Shown here: one piece after another, positions 52,001 to 62,321 of the stretch | Numbering within the stretch: the first letter of the stretch is position 1 | Layout of the letters: each line of letters opens with the position of its first letter | Assembly: GCF_032118995.1 (NCBI RefSeq) | Contig: NC_092649.1 | Location: 25,816,427 to 25,880,426, forward strand | DNA from: Asterias amurensis | Lineage: Eukaryota > Echinodermata > Asteroidea > Forcipulatida > Asteriidae | Reading direction: 5' to 3' | DNA: 64,000 nucleotides | Position numbers and translations under genes: made by a program | The notes under the pieces: generated by a model | Database searches by the model: none | Told to the model about the DNA's origin: nothing | What the model saw: only the letters and a program-made list of their open reading frames with translations

Positions 52001-55000
52001 GCCTACCATGTGATCATGTAGGTCAGCCCTTGAACTCTATAAAATGCTCCTACTTTTTTTTTTCAAGGACCAATCATGCCTGAGTATGATATTCATGAAG
52101 CAAGATGTAGGCCGGGGTCGATCACTATTTGGTTCTCAGTTGCATAAGAGACATGTACCACTCTGTCAACCTCGACCCCGATACTCGTAAACAAAATAAT
52201 TACAGATCTTAGATTTTGCATATCAGAGAAAAATCTCAACCTCGATTTTAATCTGGGGGAGCCCCTGGTTGACCTCCGAGGTAACTTGTGTAGAATGATG
52301 TTACCGGGTGGACAAGTTCTTTTAAAGCATACATTTATCGCCGGATAAATTAATTAACCGAAGAGGCAAAAACCTGTTTCTCCGGGCTACATGGCAGAGA
52401 ATTTGACTCACCGACAGTGGGGAATATGAAATCAATCCGTGGGGGGGGGGGGGGGGGCGGAGGGGGGGGGGGTAGAGAGAGAGAGAGGGGTAGAGGAGAG
52501 AGTATATCGAAGAAGATGAAGATTTGCCCTGGGCTTGGAGAGTTTTATTTATTCATTTTTTATTTTATTCATAAACTGTGCAACAAATCGGGTGTGGATT
52601 AAGTTAGTGAAAACCTCGTTTTCAACCTTGTACGTGCTAGCACACAATATCTTGGCACGTTTATAAGTCGAGGTTGTTAAATCATTGAATGAACTCGTTC
52701 GAACACAAAACCAAAATTGCCGACAAAGGCCATGTAATGTTATGATGATTTTTACCTGGCAATCGAATTTACTGTTTATCAAGAAAAATTTTTTTGTGTT
52801 CGACGGGAATTTCAATGTGATTTTTACCCCTGCAATACACATAGTAAATGATGATAATTATTATTATTTTTTTTTTACGGGGATGTGGGGCTCTGTACTT
52901 TATGCAAATTAATTGTAATAAATATAAATATTTGATATAGGCCATTGGTCGCCAACATATTGATGTATTATAATTATTAAACTTGTACGAGCCATGCATT
53001 TACCGGTAGGTCTGAGCATTGTTTATGGTTGACAGGTGTTCTAGCTGTGTATACTCTTCTTAAAACCTTTGGGTCATCTTGGGGGCCTGACCCCTTTCTG
53101 GATTAGAATGATCCAGAATTTGTGTCAAAATGTACCAGAACAGCAGTAAGTCTATGCATTTTTCAAACAGTATAACTAAGTTTAGAAAATGTTTTCTAAC
53201 TGTGTACTCTAACCTTGGGTCAAAATTTGACCCGGAGGTCCCGTGGGGTCTGCTTACCCATAACTGGGTCAGTATTATCCGAAATGTGTGTCAAATTGAT
53301 CCAGATGTTATGGGTCACCATGACGCAGATCCGAGTTAAAATCCTGGTTTGTTACCACTCTCCTGTTCAGTATGGCCAGGAAGTGGGTCAGACCCCATGG
53401 AACCCGGATCCGGGTCACTTCTGACCCGGGATGGGTTTTTTAAGTGTGGTAATTTAACAAAACCTTCTAGACATTTTACTTGCGGTCTCAATTAGGGGTT
53501 GGATGGGATGGGTGGGTTCCACGCTCCCCAACTCAACCCGTTACGCCACTGTATGAAAAGGGTTAAAAAAGCAACAGGGCCAAATTTCACAAAGCTGTTG
53601 GGCAGAAAATACTGCCTGGCAAAATGTCTTTGCTAAGCAAGAAGTTACCAGTCGCAGCAATGGTAACTATTAGGTATTCTGGCTGGTAAGCTTGTTCTGC
53701 TGAGCAAGTTTTTGTTGTGCTTAAGCACGTTTTCGTGAGTACAGGCTTTATGACATTGGGCCTTGTTATGATTTAGAATTTGCCGCAGCTTACAACACTA
53801 ACACATTTCGAGACCTTGCTACAAAAATTAGCAGCTTTCCCGCTCAAAAAATAAACTATTTGTAATGAGGGATTAAGACATAAAGATGACTGACCCTGTG
53901 TTATTGTCTGGCTCATGTAACTGTATTACCAATCTCCTAATTCAATCTCACAATACACACAAGTGGCTTAGTATGGTCGAGTAGCCAATTTTTCTGAAGG
54001 CCAATTGACATTTCCAACTATAGTTTAATTGATACCAATTGAGTTTTTATAGGAGCGGATCGACCGAAAGTGCCTTTTCCAAACCACGCCGTAGATGTTT
54101 GAGAAATTTGTCAAGCAGTATCTTCTGCTTGACAGTTTTATGAAGTCGGGTCAAGGGCCCAATTTTAAAAAAGCTGGTTAAAGCAGAAAATACCGATAAG
54201 CAAAAAAATAAAAAAATAAAAAAATAGTAGAGCACCTGCCAGTCCCAACAAACTTAATCGACTTTAATATCTGGTAACCAGTTCCTGAAGCGATATTTGT
54301 CTGTGATTAGCAAGTTTTTTTATGATTACAACAGGCACATGCATTCAACATTGACCCAATGGTGTCTGGGTTGCACTAATGTATCACAATTTGTTAACAA
54401 AATGGGCACGGTCTGACACCCGCCGTTCGTCGCCCCACGATAAGTCGCATCGATCCCGCACCGATCCCAACAACACCTCACATCAATGTACGCAAAGACA
54501 TATTCAGCTCATCAATTATTGACTGAAATATTGACCGAATTAGTTCAATTACCTCAAGAAAGCCCTGCCTGATCTGTAAAAATAACATAGCTGGATACTG
54601 TTACAGGGTTTACCATTCACCATGCTCATAGACCGTGCAATTAGTGTAAGCCGTTAGGCGCTTTGATATTATACCAAGGAGAATTGGTTTTTGGTGGGCC
54701 GTAGGGTACATTTTGTATTGTAAGACAGGGGACTGTTGTGGGGAATATGTGCCTCTGTATCTTAATAATAGAAAACTATTAGAGAGAGTGGATTGGAGCG
54801 AGTGAAGTTATAGCAGATGCTTTTGAGGTCGTGGAATGTTCATCGAGGCAAAGTGGATAGCGGCCAAATAATAAATGGCAAGAGGAAATCGAATCTCACC
54901 CCCGCCATTTCTGGGTCTTGAAGTCATGTCTGATCCCTCCTCATTTCGAGGTCTTGAAGTCATGTCTGATTGAACATAAAAAATGGTTGTTTACTCGGCT

Positions 55001-58000
55001 CTTCCCGTTTGGGGGAAAGTGTTACAAGAGCTTTATGAAAATGTTTAGCTTTTGTATATCATGTTTATGGCCATGACATGAATACACACTCACTGTGAAT
55101 GAAGTTGTAACAATTTATCCGAAGAAGTTTTTGAGAGAAAAAAGTGTAAATCAAAGAGCAATGTATTCAAGAGAGTCTTGTAAAAACGTTGTTAATGCTA
55201 AAAACTTTTTCGTCTCTCGATGTGAAAATTATTTGTGAGGCATTGTTTTACTCATTTCTCAAAAACTACAGCTCATATTTTAAGGGAAGCTTTCTACTAT
55301 CATTATCTTTATTGATAAACCTTGTAAATTTGACGTTATTATGCATAATGTTGGTTATGTGTTTTGTGTCGTACAAAAAATACCCAAAACCCTTGAATTG
55401 ACGTCAAAATATAAAACTGGTAAACAGTAAACATTGACAAACGTGTAAGCAGATTGACTGGAGCACAAAAGCCTGCATGAGATGACTGTCTGACCGAGTA
55501 TTCTGACAGGAATTCCATTAATTCGAACGCTACACTCGCGTAGTGTAAGATCACGCCCACACCCAATGCATTCACCATCATGTGGTAATAAAGTCTTCCA
55601 TTCGTAGTCTGTATTACAGAGTTGTCGTTCTGTGACCTGTCTGGGATTTTCATGATCTTACGAATTGTTTTAATATAATCAGGTGTTGATCTATAAAGCA
55701 TTTTAGTGAAAAATCAAAGCCATCGTTTCGGAACATAATATGATGTCCTTTAAAAAATATGTCTGTACATTAACAATGCATTGTTTACTACTGCAATAAA
55801 TTCAAGTAATCAGTAGAAATCAGAGTGTGAAAACTGTGCCTGCATCTCGTTACTTTGTTCAATAAAAAAATTAACAAAGTAATTGAATAAAACGACCGCA
55901 AAGCACCATCCAACTTTGTTTGAGTGTAGGCCTACCAAAGAATTTGCTGGATTTGTCAATCACTACGACATTTACAGCCATAATCACTCGACAGCTTGGT
56001 TCAAGGAATACATCCCACAAGTATCTCTCGACATCGTTGGCCAAATAATGAACGATTAAAGATCCTCACCACGCCACGGTGTGGATCCTTATAACCATCT
56101 TCACAGCTGCCCAAATCTCGGCATGCACCAAGACACTATAGAATGCGACATGTGCTGTGACGAGATGATGATTTGATTCCGGGTTTTATATTTAGAGTTG
56201 ACTTTCATAACTAGAATGGCTTGCGGTGCAGTGACATCAAGTCTTCTATAATACCGTCAATTTGAAGACATCACTTTTTGGAAATAACTGACGACGGAAA
56301 CCAAAGATGATACCACAACATTCTATTCGCTTGTTTCATGTTGTTGTCACCACTGATGGAATAGTGCCAAGTGAACTGACAATACGATGTTAGCCTTATG
56401 AAAGAGATCTTCGAACAGTAATACCTTCAATTTGGAGACAGCACTCTTGGAAATAACTAACGACTAAACCAACACGTGGATTGCTCTTTTCTGTATATGT
56501 GATCAAAATTGAAACCACAACCTTCTCTTCACTTGTTTCATGTTGGTATCACCACTGGTATGGAATAGTACTCACCAAGTGAGCTGACAACACCATGTTT
56601 ATAGCCTATTTAGTAAGGGGTCTTCTAATACCTTCAACTTGGAGACATTACTTGTGAAAATACTTGACGACGACAACAAAGACTAGACTGCTCATTACTG
56701 TTTCTGATCAAACTTGATATCACTACGCTTGTTTCGCACTGATAAGTTGTTGTCACTACTGGGGTGGAATAGTACACACCAAGTGAACTGACAATACGAT
56801 GTTTATAGCCTTGCTATTAGAGGGGTCATGATTAGACCCTAGTCATGATATAATGGTATTGTCACACGGTGTTCTTTCTCTCGCATCACTTGATCGATTA
56901 AGTCGATAGGTTCGGGCAGTTTTCATAGAACACGGGTTAAAAAAGACCCTCGTGCCGTCGCCTAGTTTTGTAAAGTCTTCCCGTTGACTTGTATACGAAG
57001 TCATGAAAGAGAAGAGCGATTTGGAAGGTTTTTTTTTTCTGTGAAACAACATGCGGCCTTCGAGCGGTGGATGGTGGTATCATAACAACCGCATACTTCT
57101 TGGACTAATGATTGGTGTTTGCGTCCGGTGTGGAAGTTTGAGGACTTTGGGTTAATTTGCTTCTTATGGAGTGGAGTTGTGTAATGTAGCCGTGATGGGA
57201 AGACATTAGTTCTGGTATCTGCGCGAGGGTCCTCTCTATATACGGAGATAGAGGACACTCTCTTGGTGAGGAGAAAGAAGGGGAAGTCTTTGAAGACAGG
57301 ATGAAACTATTGGAGTAATCGACCGGGAACAGATTTGGATACAGTCTGACAGTTCCAACAAGCAGAGGTTTGTACCGTTGTGGGGCAGTGGGAGTGCTGG
57401 TTCAGAGTTGCTCATTCATGCTAAAGTTCTGCTCCCAAGGGAAAATTATTATGAGAGAAAGAGAAAAAACAAGAATGCGCCCGTTAGAAAGTTCATCACA
57501 TTGAACCCATTCATCCATGCCGCCAATTATTGTAAGGTAATCTGGTGTTCAAAACTAAGCATTGAAATGATTATTTCAATAGGACAATCGAGGCCATTTG
57601 GAGGGACAAACTTTGAGCAGTACTTGCCCAGGAGGACAGCGGGGGTTGATGCCTCCGATTATACCCACTGGACAATCAACCACGTTGTGATTAAAAAGAT
57701 GGCACTCATTCACTAAAGTGTTTGCGTTCCGGATAGGTGTGGGAAATAAAAGCTACAAAGTCTTGTGCCATCCACAGGGGATCTTCAGGGGATCTTCCGT
57801 GTTTTGTGTGCCAAGATGAGTTTCACTACTGAATTGGATTACATCATCGAGGACCTTAAAAAGGGTCAAGCAGCAGGGGCCATGAAAACTAAGCCCAGTG
57901 CCGTCCGTGGGGTAACCAGTGTCTCGGTGATTAGGCACAGTGTTGCAAGCGGTCAGTCCACCAAATGTACCACGGTGAAGAGGAGGGGACCACCACCTGC

Positions 58001-58839
58001 AGCATCTTCAGCTCTCAGCCCCAACCAACTGGATATACTGGAGGGTAAAGCAGCGGCTGCGTTGCGGGTCATCCAGAAGGCGTCTGCTTCGTTTGATGAG
58101 GTACTGCAACAGACTACGGTCTCGATGGCTTCGACGTCCTCATCCCCACAACCACCACGTCGCTCCACCAGCGACACCACTTCATTCTCGTCCCCCATGA
58201 TGAAGAAGAAGAAAAGGAAAGAGGACAAGGCAGAGGGTAAAAGGCAGAAGTGGAAATCCACCAAATCGAAAAGTCCTGAAGGCAGTGTAGAGAAAGCTAT
58301 TTTTAAAGAGGGAAAAGATTGGATTCAGGGGATTGAAGTTCGACGGCCGAGCAAGAAGGTAACCTCTACCGTCACGGTGTCGTACATCCAGGATGAGCGA
58401 AGAGGAAGCAAAGACATCGATGATATTATGGTTGATGATCAAGGCTCTTCAAACAAACCTAGATCTAGACTTGAACGATTGGATACAACCTCAGACCGGG
58501 ACAGCTCAGACAGGGGAAGCCACTCCCCCAAAATATCCCGAACTCACCGCCAACTCAGTGTTAAATCAGACTCCGTCACGGGAAAACTTGATTCGGCAAT
58601 TTTAATCTCGCAAGGTGTACAGACTTCAGACGAGAGCGATTTTTTTAAAGATAGCAGGGATGATATTAAGATGGTTCGTAAAGAGATTGCCGACTTGAAG
58701 AAGGAGAATGAAGACTTGAGGAGACAGTTGGATGAGACTGTGGAGTGGGAGGTACAGGTGATGAAAGCTTACAAGATGCTTGCCGAGAAGCATCATCAAG
58801 ACGCAAGAGACGCTTCGGTCGAGAAGAGCAAAACTCCAG
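45832..58839 (+). CDS. unrecognised disordered, coiled-coil protein; 5' part of gene (2 coding exons seen)
   Basis: I propose joining 45832-46078 to 57778-58839. Exon 1 ends in phase 1 (AAAA|gtaagt), and exon 2 enters in phase 1 after CCACAG, giving YKRDLQGIF across the join. The visible protein is 436 residues and continues past donor CCAG|gtgagt at 58840. Features: P5 run at 2-6; Ser/Arg/Pro-rich N-terminus; the MSFTTELDYIIEDLKKG block at 96; a Lys/Arg-rich NLS-like cluster at about 224-247; GVQTSD at 362-367, a possible LC8 dynein light chain motif; and a charged coiled coil at about 377-425. I do not recognise the family. A scaffold or cytoskeletal adaptor would fit, but that is a guess. 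Confidence 0.5.
46470..46920 (+). repeat. three degenerate ~105-bp repeats
   Basis: The pattern ATGTGYARYTT, CCGAATGTTYGGAGCTTGC, TCAGTTCGGACCCACA and ACCAT recurs starting near 46470, 46574 and 46841. The first two are tandem and the third is displaced. Confidence 0.6.
48975..49240 (+). repeat. GGGTCA-rich dispersed repeat, copy 1
   Basis: GGTCAGTATGACCCGGAATC and TGTGTCACATGACTGACGC are shared with 53070-53440. TGACC and GGTCA words alternate throughout, giving local dyads. Confidence 0.6.
49757..50152 (-). mobile_element. TTAA-flanked MITE (family A), minus orientation
   Basis: It has TTAA at both ends, AGACAGTGGACACTATTGGT at the left and CAATATTGTCCAGTGTC at the right. The interior is the reverse complement of 15179-15566, with a few small insertions, including CATGG near the TCGTGTTA site. 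Confidence 0.85.
50588..50966 (-). mobile_element. TTAA MITE subfamily, old copy
   Basis: It keeps GGTAACGAGCAATAGAGTGC, GAGAAAGAGGTAATTTCTCA and CAACAAGGGTGTTTTTCTGT. The termini are badly worn. Confidence 0.65.
51249..51370 (-). repeat. family B element fragment
   Basis: CCTGGAATCGTTGCCCCTGG, CCCATTGACGCTAAGATTTC and GGAAGTGCCCTTTACACAAT match family B in reverse, as at 14498-14625. Confidence 0.6.
52440..52501 (+). repeat. G-run with adjoining GA tract
   Basis: Runs of 17 and 10 Gs are separated by CGGA and followed by (GA)n. This is simple sequence with quadruplex and triplex potential. Confidence 0.9.
53070..53440 (+). repeat. GGGTCA-rich dispersed repeat, copy 2
   Basis: AACCTTGGGTCAAAATTTGA, TAACTGGGTCAGTATTATCC and GATCCGGGTCACTTCTGACC alternate. 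Imperfect dyads around TGGGTCAnnnTGACCC recur every 40-60 bases. Confidence 0.6.
53577..53762 (+). mobile_element. 186-bp GGGCCAAATT TIR element, copy 2
   Basis: It starts GGGCCAAATTTCACAAAGCT and ends GGCTTTATGACATTGGGCC. It has the same length as copy 1 at 29327-29512, with a similar interior (TTACCAG and TGCTTAAGCACG). Confidence 0.8.
54155..54349 (+). mobile_element. GGGCCAAATT TIR element, copy 3, decayed
   Basis: GGGCCCAATTTTAAAAAAGCTGG and AGCAGAAAATACC match the left end of copies 1 and 2. It carries an inserted AAAAAAT tandem (54197-54226), and its right end is vague. Confidence 0.55.
55196..55400 (+). repeat. TTTCTACTATCATTATC-type dispersed repeat
   Basis: TTTTAAGGGAAGCTTTCTAC, ATCATTATC and GTGTTTTGTGTCGTACAAAA are shared with 61085-61260. 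It is probably a MITE related to 30911-31266, but clear TIRs are not visible here. Confidence 0.55.
56240..56830 (+). repeat. triplicated ~160-210-bp block
   Basis: Three copies begin near 56246, 56406 and 56617 with TCTTC, then AATACC and TCAAnTTGGAGACA. They end with CCAAGTGAACTGACAATACG and GATGTTTATAGCC or close variants. They are diverged, so the duplication is old. Confidence 0.75.
57778..58839 (+). CDS. downstream gene, large exon with coiled coil
   Basis: The frame is open for the full 1,062 bases between a CCATCCACAG acceptor and a CCAG|gtgagt donor. If transcription instead began nearby, the ATG at 57816 (AAGATGAGT) would give MSFTTELDYIIEDLKKG. The C-terminal part has heptad-like IADLKKENEDLRRQLDETVE. 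Base and codon use match LEMD3 exons and differ clearly from the AT-rich surroundings. It is real coding sequence with high likelihood; only its identity is unknown. Confidence 0.8.
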
Positions 58840-60073
58840 GTGAGTTGTGAGAGAAGAATTTCTGTCTGTTCTCTCAGGAATAGTTTTCCTATGTTTTCCG
58901 TCACATTTCCTTAGCAACCTAATATAACTGTACACATGTTGTTCGATGATAGATTGTCTTATTCAGAAAGTGTATTATACGATTGCACGTAACCCTCCCC
59001 ATTCAGCCCGAAAGTCCGGGATTATTGGTAGTATTTAAAATAACGTTGTATAAAAGTCTCTGTTTATCCAGAAAAGTGAAGACATTACAAAACACAGTTT
59101 TTCTTTTCCATCTATATTAAACATCCTGTTTCTTCCAAGACGAAATGCATATTGATTGGGTGATAGTTAGGTGCTGTGATTTATGTCCAGTTTTGTTAGT
59201 AGAACAACAACTCGTTAAAATTCTTGATGCAACTTCCTTTCTACTGGTGGCATCTCACTTTTGTCTTCCTATTTTGTTTTACATTTTGTATCGGTTTTTT
59301 TTTGTGGCAACCTCGTGGATTGCCATGCAGTACCAAAACGTTTCAGTTGAGAATAAAAACTAAATCGTTTAGATTATCCTGAAATCTCGGTGTACAGCAT
59401 AGTATAAAGGGGCTTATCCCAAATCCAACAATGCGAACTGTCATTGTATTCTTGGCAAGTAGAATAAGTTTCCTTCCCATTGTAAATGCCTTCTAAAATG
59501 CCTTCTAAAATGCCTTGTATACGGAACACCAAATTTTGACCAAGTCGAGTACATCGGGCCCATTGGTTCCACAGAACGGTTCTGCGGTGTACGTACAGAT
59601 ATGCAGGACTTTTTCCAAAGCCACAATAGAAGACCACTTTGTTGACAAAGGTTATAACTAAAGGGAATATTCGACAAACGAAGTGTCCTTGGTTTATTAA
59701 AGAGTTATTCCATTTTGGGAAGAAGGTCGCCATTTTGTTTTTCTCAAACAGTATACTGTGGCATGAACCCCACCGTACGGTCAAACGATTTAGGGAGTTC
59801 GAAGAACGCATTGTAGTTTCACTAGCATAATACTGGAGACCACACCCCCAAAACCCCCACCGAAACCCAAACTCATGCAGTATTACTGGCTGAGCGTATT
59901 GCAACAGTAGTTTTCTGGGGGATTGTACCTCATCTTCAATGGCCTGTGATAATGTTAAAGGTGGAGTTATTTTTAACAGTACGACCTGTCAGTTTGAATC
60001 GTAGCCGCGCCTGTGCATTAGTACAATGATTACGTGGGTTGAATACCCGATGTGAAATGAAAAGATAAAGCCT

Positions 60074-60122
60074 ATAAAAATCAGTCGTGTTATGAGAGGC
60101 CAGTGGTCACCTGTGACGTCAT
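60074..60122 (+). promoter_or_regulatory. TATA-like box and palindromic CRE
   Basis: TATAAAAA lies at 60074-60081 and a full TGACGTCA at 60115-60122. An ATG in strong context (TTTCAAAATGGCC) follows at 60291 and opens MADWFSTGSIDQQVTELHGL. The order, CRE after TATA, is unusual. The frame ends within 48 codons, inside a MITE. Weak evidence for a promoter. Confidence 0.2.
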
Positions 60123-60387
60123 ATCCCTTTTTCGTTGGTATGCAATTGCAGCAAATATCACATCATGACGTGTACCTTGCTTCCGGTATCGGCAGCCAAA
60201 GGCGTTCAAATGCATTCACAAAACGAGGGAAACCTAGGAAGTTTTCTGCACCTTTCTTTCGGCATGTGTTGAGGCACCTCAAGTTTCAAAATGGCCGACT
60301 GGTTTAGTACAGGGAGCATTGACCAACAAGTCACAGAACTGCATGGATTAGGAGTCATAAAAAGTGTATCAACAGGTTATTTTACAC

Positions 60388-60763
60388 TTAAAGGGAAGGT
60401 ACACGTTTGGTTATTGTCAAAGACCAGTCTTCTCACTTGATGTATCCCATCATGTGCATAAAATAACAAGCCTGTGAAAATTTGGGCTCAACCGGTCATC
60501 GAAGTTGCGAGAAAATTATGAAAGAAAAAACACCCTTGTCGGACGAATTTGTGTGCCTTCAAGTATGAATGAAAGACTTCTAGCTAGAAGTCTTTTATTA
60601 TTTTAGTGAGAAATTACCTCTTTCTAAAAAACTATATTACTTCAGAGGTAGTCGTTTCCCACAATGTTTTATGCTATCAACAGCTCTCCAATGCTCGTTG
60701 CAAAGTCAGTTTTTAAGTTAATATTTGTTTTGAGTAATTACCAAACGTGTACCTTCCCTTTAA
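60388..60763 (+). mobile_element. TTAA-flanked MITE subfamily (GGGAAGGTACACGTTTGG)
   Basis: TTAA at both ends is followed by the exact inverted termini AGGGAAGGTACACGTTTGGT and ACCAAACGTGTACCTTCCCT. Its ends differ from family A, but the interior is clearly shared. It has a central GACTTCTAGCTAGAAGTC palindrome. It is the best-preserved copy of this subfamily here. Confidence 0.88.
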
Positions 60764-61084
60764 ATTAAGACCCGAGTTTTCTTCCACCTGTAAAATGCCT
60801 TGTCAAATGCCTCAAAAGACCAAACTTCGGAAGACGTCCAAGTTAATTTTGAATAAGGAACAAGTAAAAAACCTAATACGATCTCTTTCTGTACAAGAGC
60901 GATAGTTGAACAGTGAACTTTGTTTTAAACTAAACATTTTTGCTAAACCTAAGTGTGGCAAGTCATAAAAATGATATTCGTGAGTAAATTTTAACAAGGA
61001 ACTAAAAAATACTTCTTGATACTTAAATACCAATACTGGTAATAATTTGTACATGCTAAAATACTTGTCGTCTCCCAATACGAA

Positions 61085-61260
61085 AATAATGTTCGTGACC
61101 TTGCTTACTCATTTGCCCCCAAAGTAGTCTACTGCATCTCAGCAAGTAATATTTAAGGGTAAGCTTTCTACCATCATTACCTTCAAACCGTGTTAGTTTA
61201 ATGTAATTCTGTGGACATTGTTTTTTGTGTTTTACAAAAAGTACACAGACCCAGTGATCT
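61085..61260 (+). repeat. TTTCTACCATCATTACC-type dispersed repeat
   Basis: TATTTAAGGGTAAGCTTTCT, ACCGTGTTAGTTTAATGTAA and TTTACAAAAAGTACACAGAC match 55196-55400. Confidence 0.55.
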
Positions 61261-61474
61261 TTGTTTTAAACTGAACATTCTTGCTAAACTTGTTGGGGTC
61301 AGTATACGTAGTGAGAGACATTGTAGGAAGGAAACCATTGAGGTAGAACCAACAGTTAGATTGTCTAGCTTCTATATTCCCCATGGTGTGCTAAAATCAC
61401 TGATATATGGGTTTAATTTTGTGTTCATTATGAAGGTAATGACGCAGATGTCCCATCGGTATGTGTATTATGCT

Positions 61475-61849
61475 GTAAAGGCACTGGACACCCTTGGTAA
61501 TTCTCAAAGACCAGTATTCTCATTTGGTGTATCCCAACAATGCACAAAATAACAAGCCTGTGAACAATTTTGCTCAATTGGTTATGGAATTTTCAAGAGA
61601 ATAATAAAATAATATAAAACTCAATGCACAAGTTGTGTGCTTTCAGATGCCTCAATGAGGCTCCAGGCCTGAATTCTTTTTTGGGTGAGGAATTACGTCT
61701 TTCTCAAAAATCACATTTCTTCAGAGAAAGCCGTTTCTCACAATTTAGTATATACTAGGAAATTAACAGCTCCCCGTTGCTTGTCACCAAATACGTTTTT
61801 ACACTTACAATTATTTTGAGTAATTACCAATATTGTGCAGTGCCTTTAA
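61475..61849 (+). mobile_element. TTAA MITE subfamily copy
   Basis: The left terminus GTAAAGGCACTGGACACCCT and the right terminus CAATATTGTGCAGTGCCTTTAA keep one clear TTAA. The middle includes GCCTCAATGAGGC, a short palindrome not in the other copies. Confidence 0.75.
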
Positions 61850-62282
61850 TACTGTACAGTGGGTGTATTTGATCATCATTTATAGGCTTTGTTCATAGAT
61901 GAAGAACGGACATGTATTATGTTGTATTGGCATGGGTTATCCATCTCAGTTTAAGGTAATGTTTGCATAACGAGGCACTGGCGTCTTGTGTTCAGTCATG
62001 TTGTTATTTATTTAGCACAGCTGCAGTATATGAATAGAAGTTCAATTCAGTGAAGTTTTGTCCACAGCAATCAAAATCAAAGGTTATGTTACTGGCAAGT
62101 TTAAAGGTATTTAAAGGGTTTGTGCGTTTGGTAATGGCACTGAAAATCAATGACAATTACAACTTGGTAAGAAGTGTACATCAGATGTGGACAGTATCCG
62201 GCGGTTTGAGAAAGTTCAATCGAGGTACTTTGTTATGGAAACTATTTTATCCCTCCCCCCCCCCCACCAGAAAAAAAAATCT

Positions 62283-62321
62283 AATCTGAGAAGCGTTACT
62301 GATAGTAACGTTTCTCAGATT
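62283..62321 (+). repeat. 18-bp stem, 3-nt loop hairpin
   Basis: AATCTGAGAAGCGTTACT, then GAT, then AGTAACGTTTCTCAGATT: the two arms pair with a single G-T mismatch. This may be a transposon end or an isolated inverted repeat. Confidence 0.8.

Larger units (their letters stand above)
46079..57777 (+). other. 11.7-kb interval, probable intron of the downstream gene
   Basis: It contains three weak repeats at 46470-46920, GGGTCA-rich repeats (48975-49240 and 53070-53440), TTAA MITEs (49757-50152 and 50588-50966), family B (51249-51370), a G-run/GA tract at 52440-52500, two GGGCCAAATT TIR elements, a 55196-55400 repeat and a triplicated block at 56240-56830. No further exon is clear. The stretches 47040-48970 and 51700-52430 hold nothing I recognise. 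Confidence 0.45.

Noticed and set aside
55339-55701. 120-codon minus-strand frame rich in hydrophobic residues
   Set aside because: It overlaps a dispersed repeat at its 3' end, has no domain and no supporting splice or promoter signals.
57378-57716. 112-codon frame upstream of the coiled-coil exon as an alternative first exon
   Set aside because: It has its own stop before the acceptor, and its composition is not like the downstream exon.
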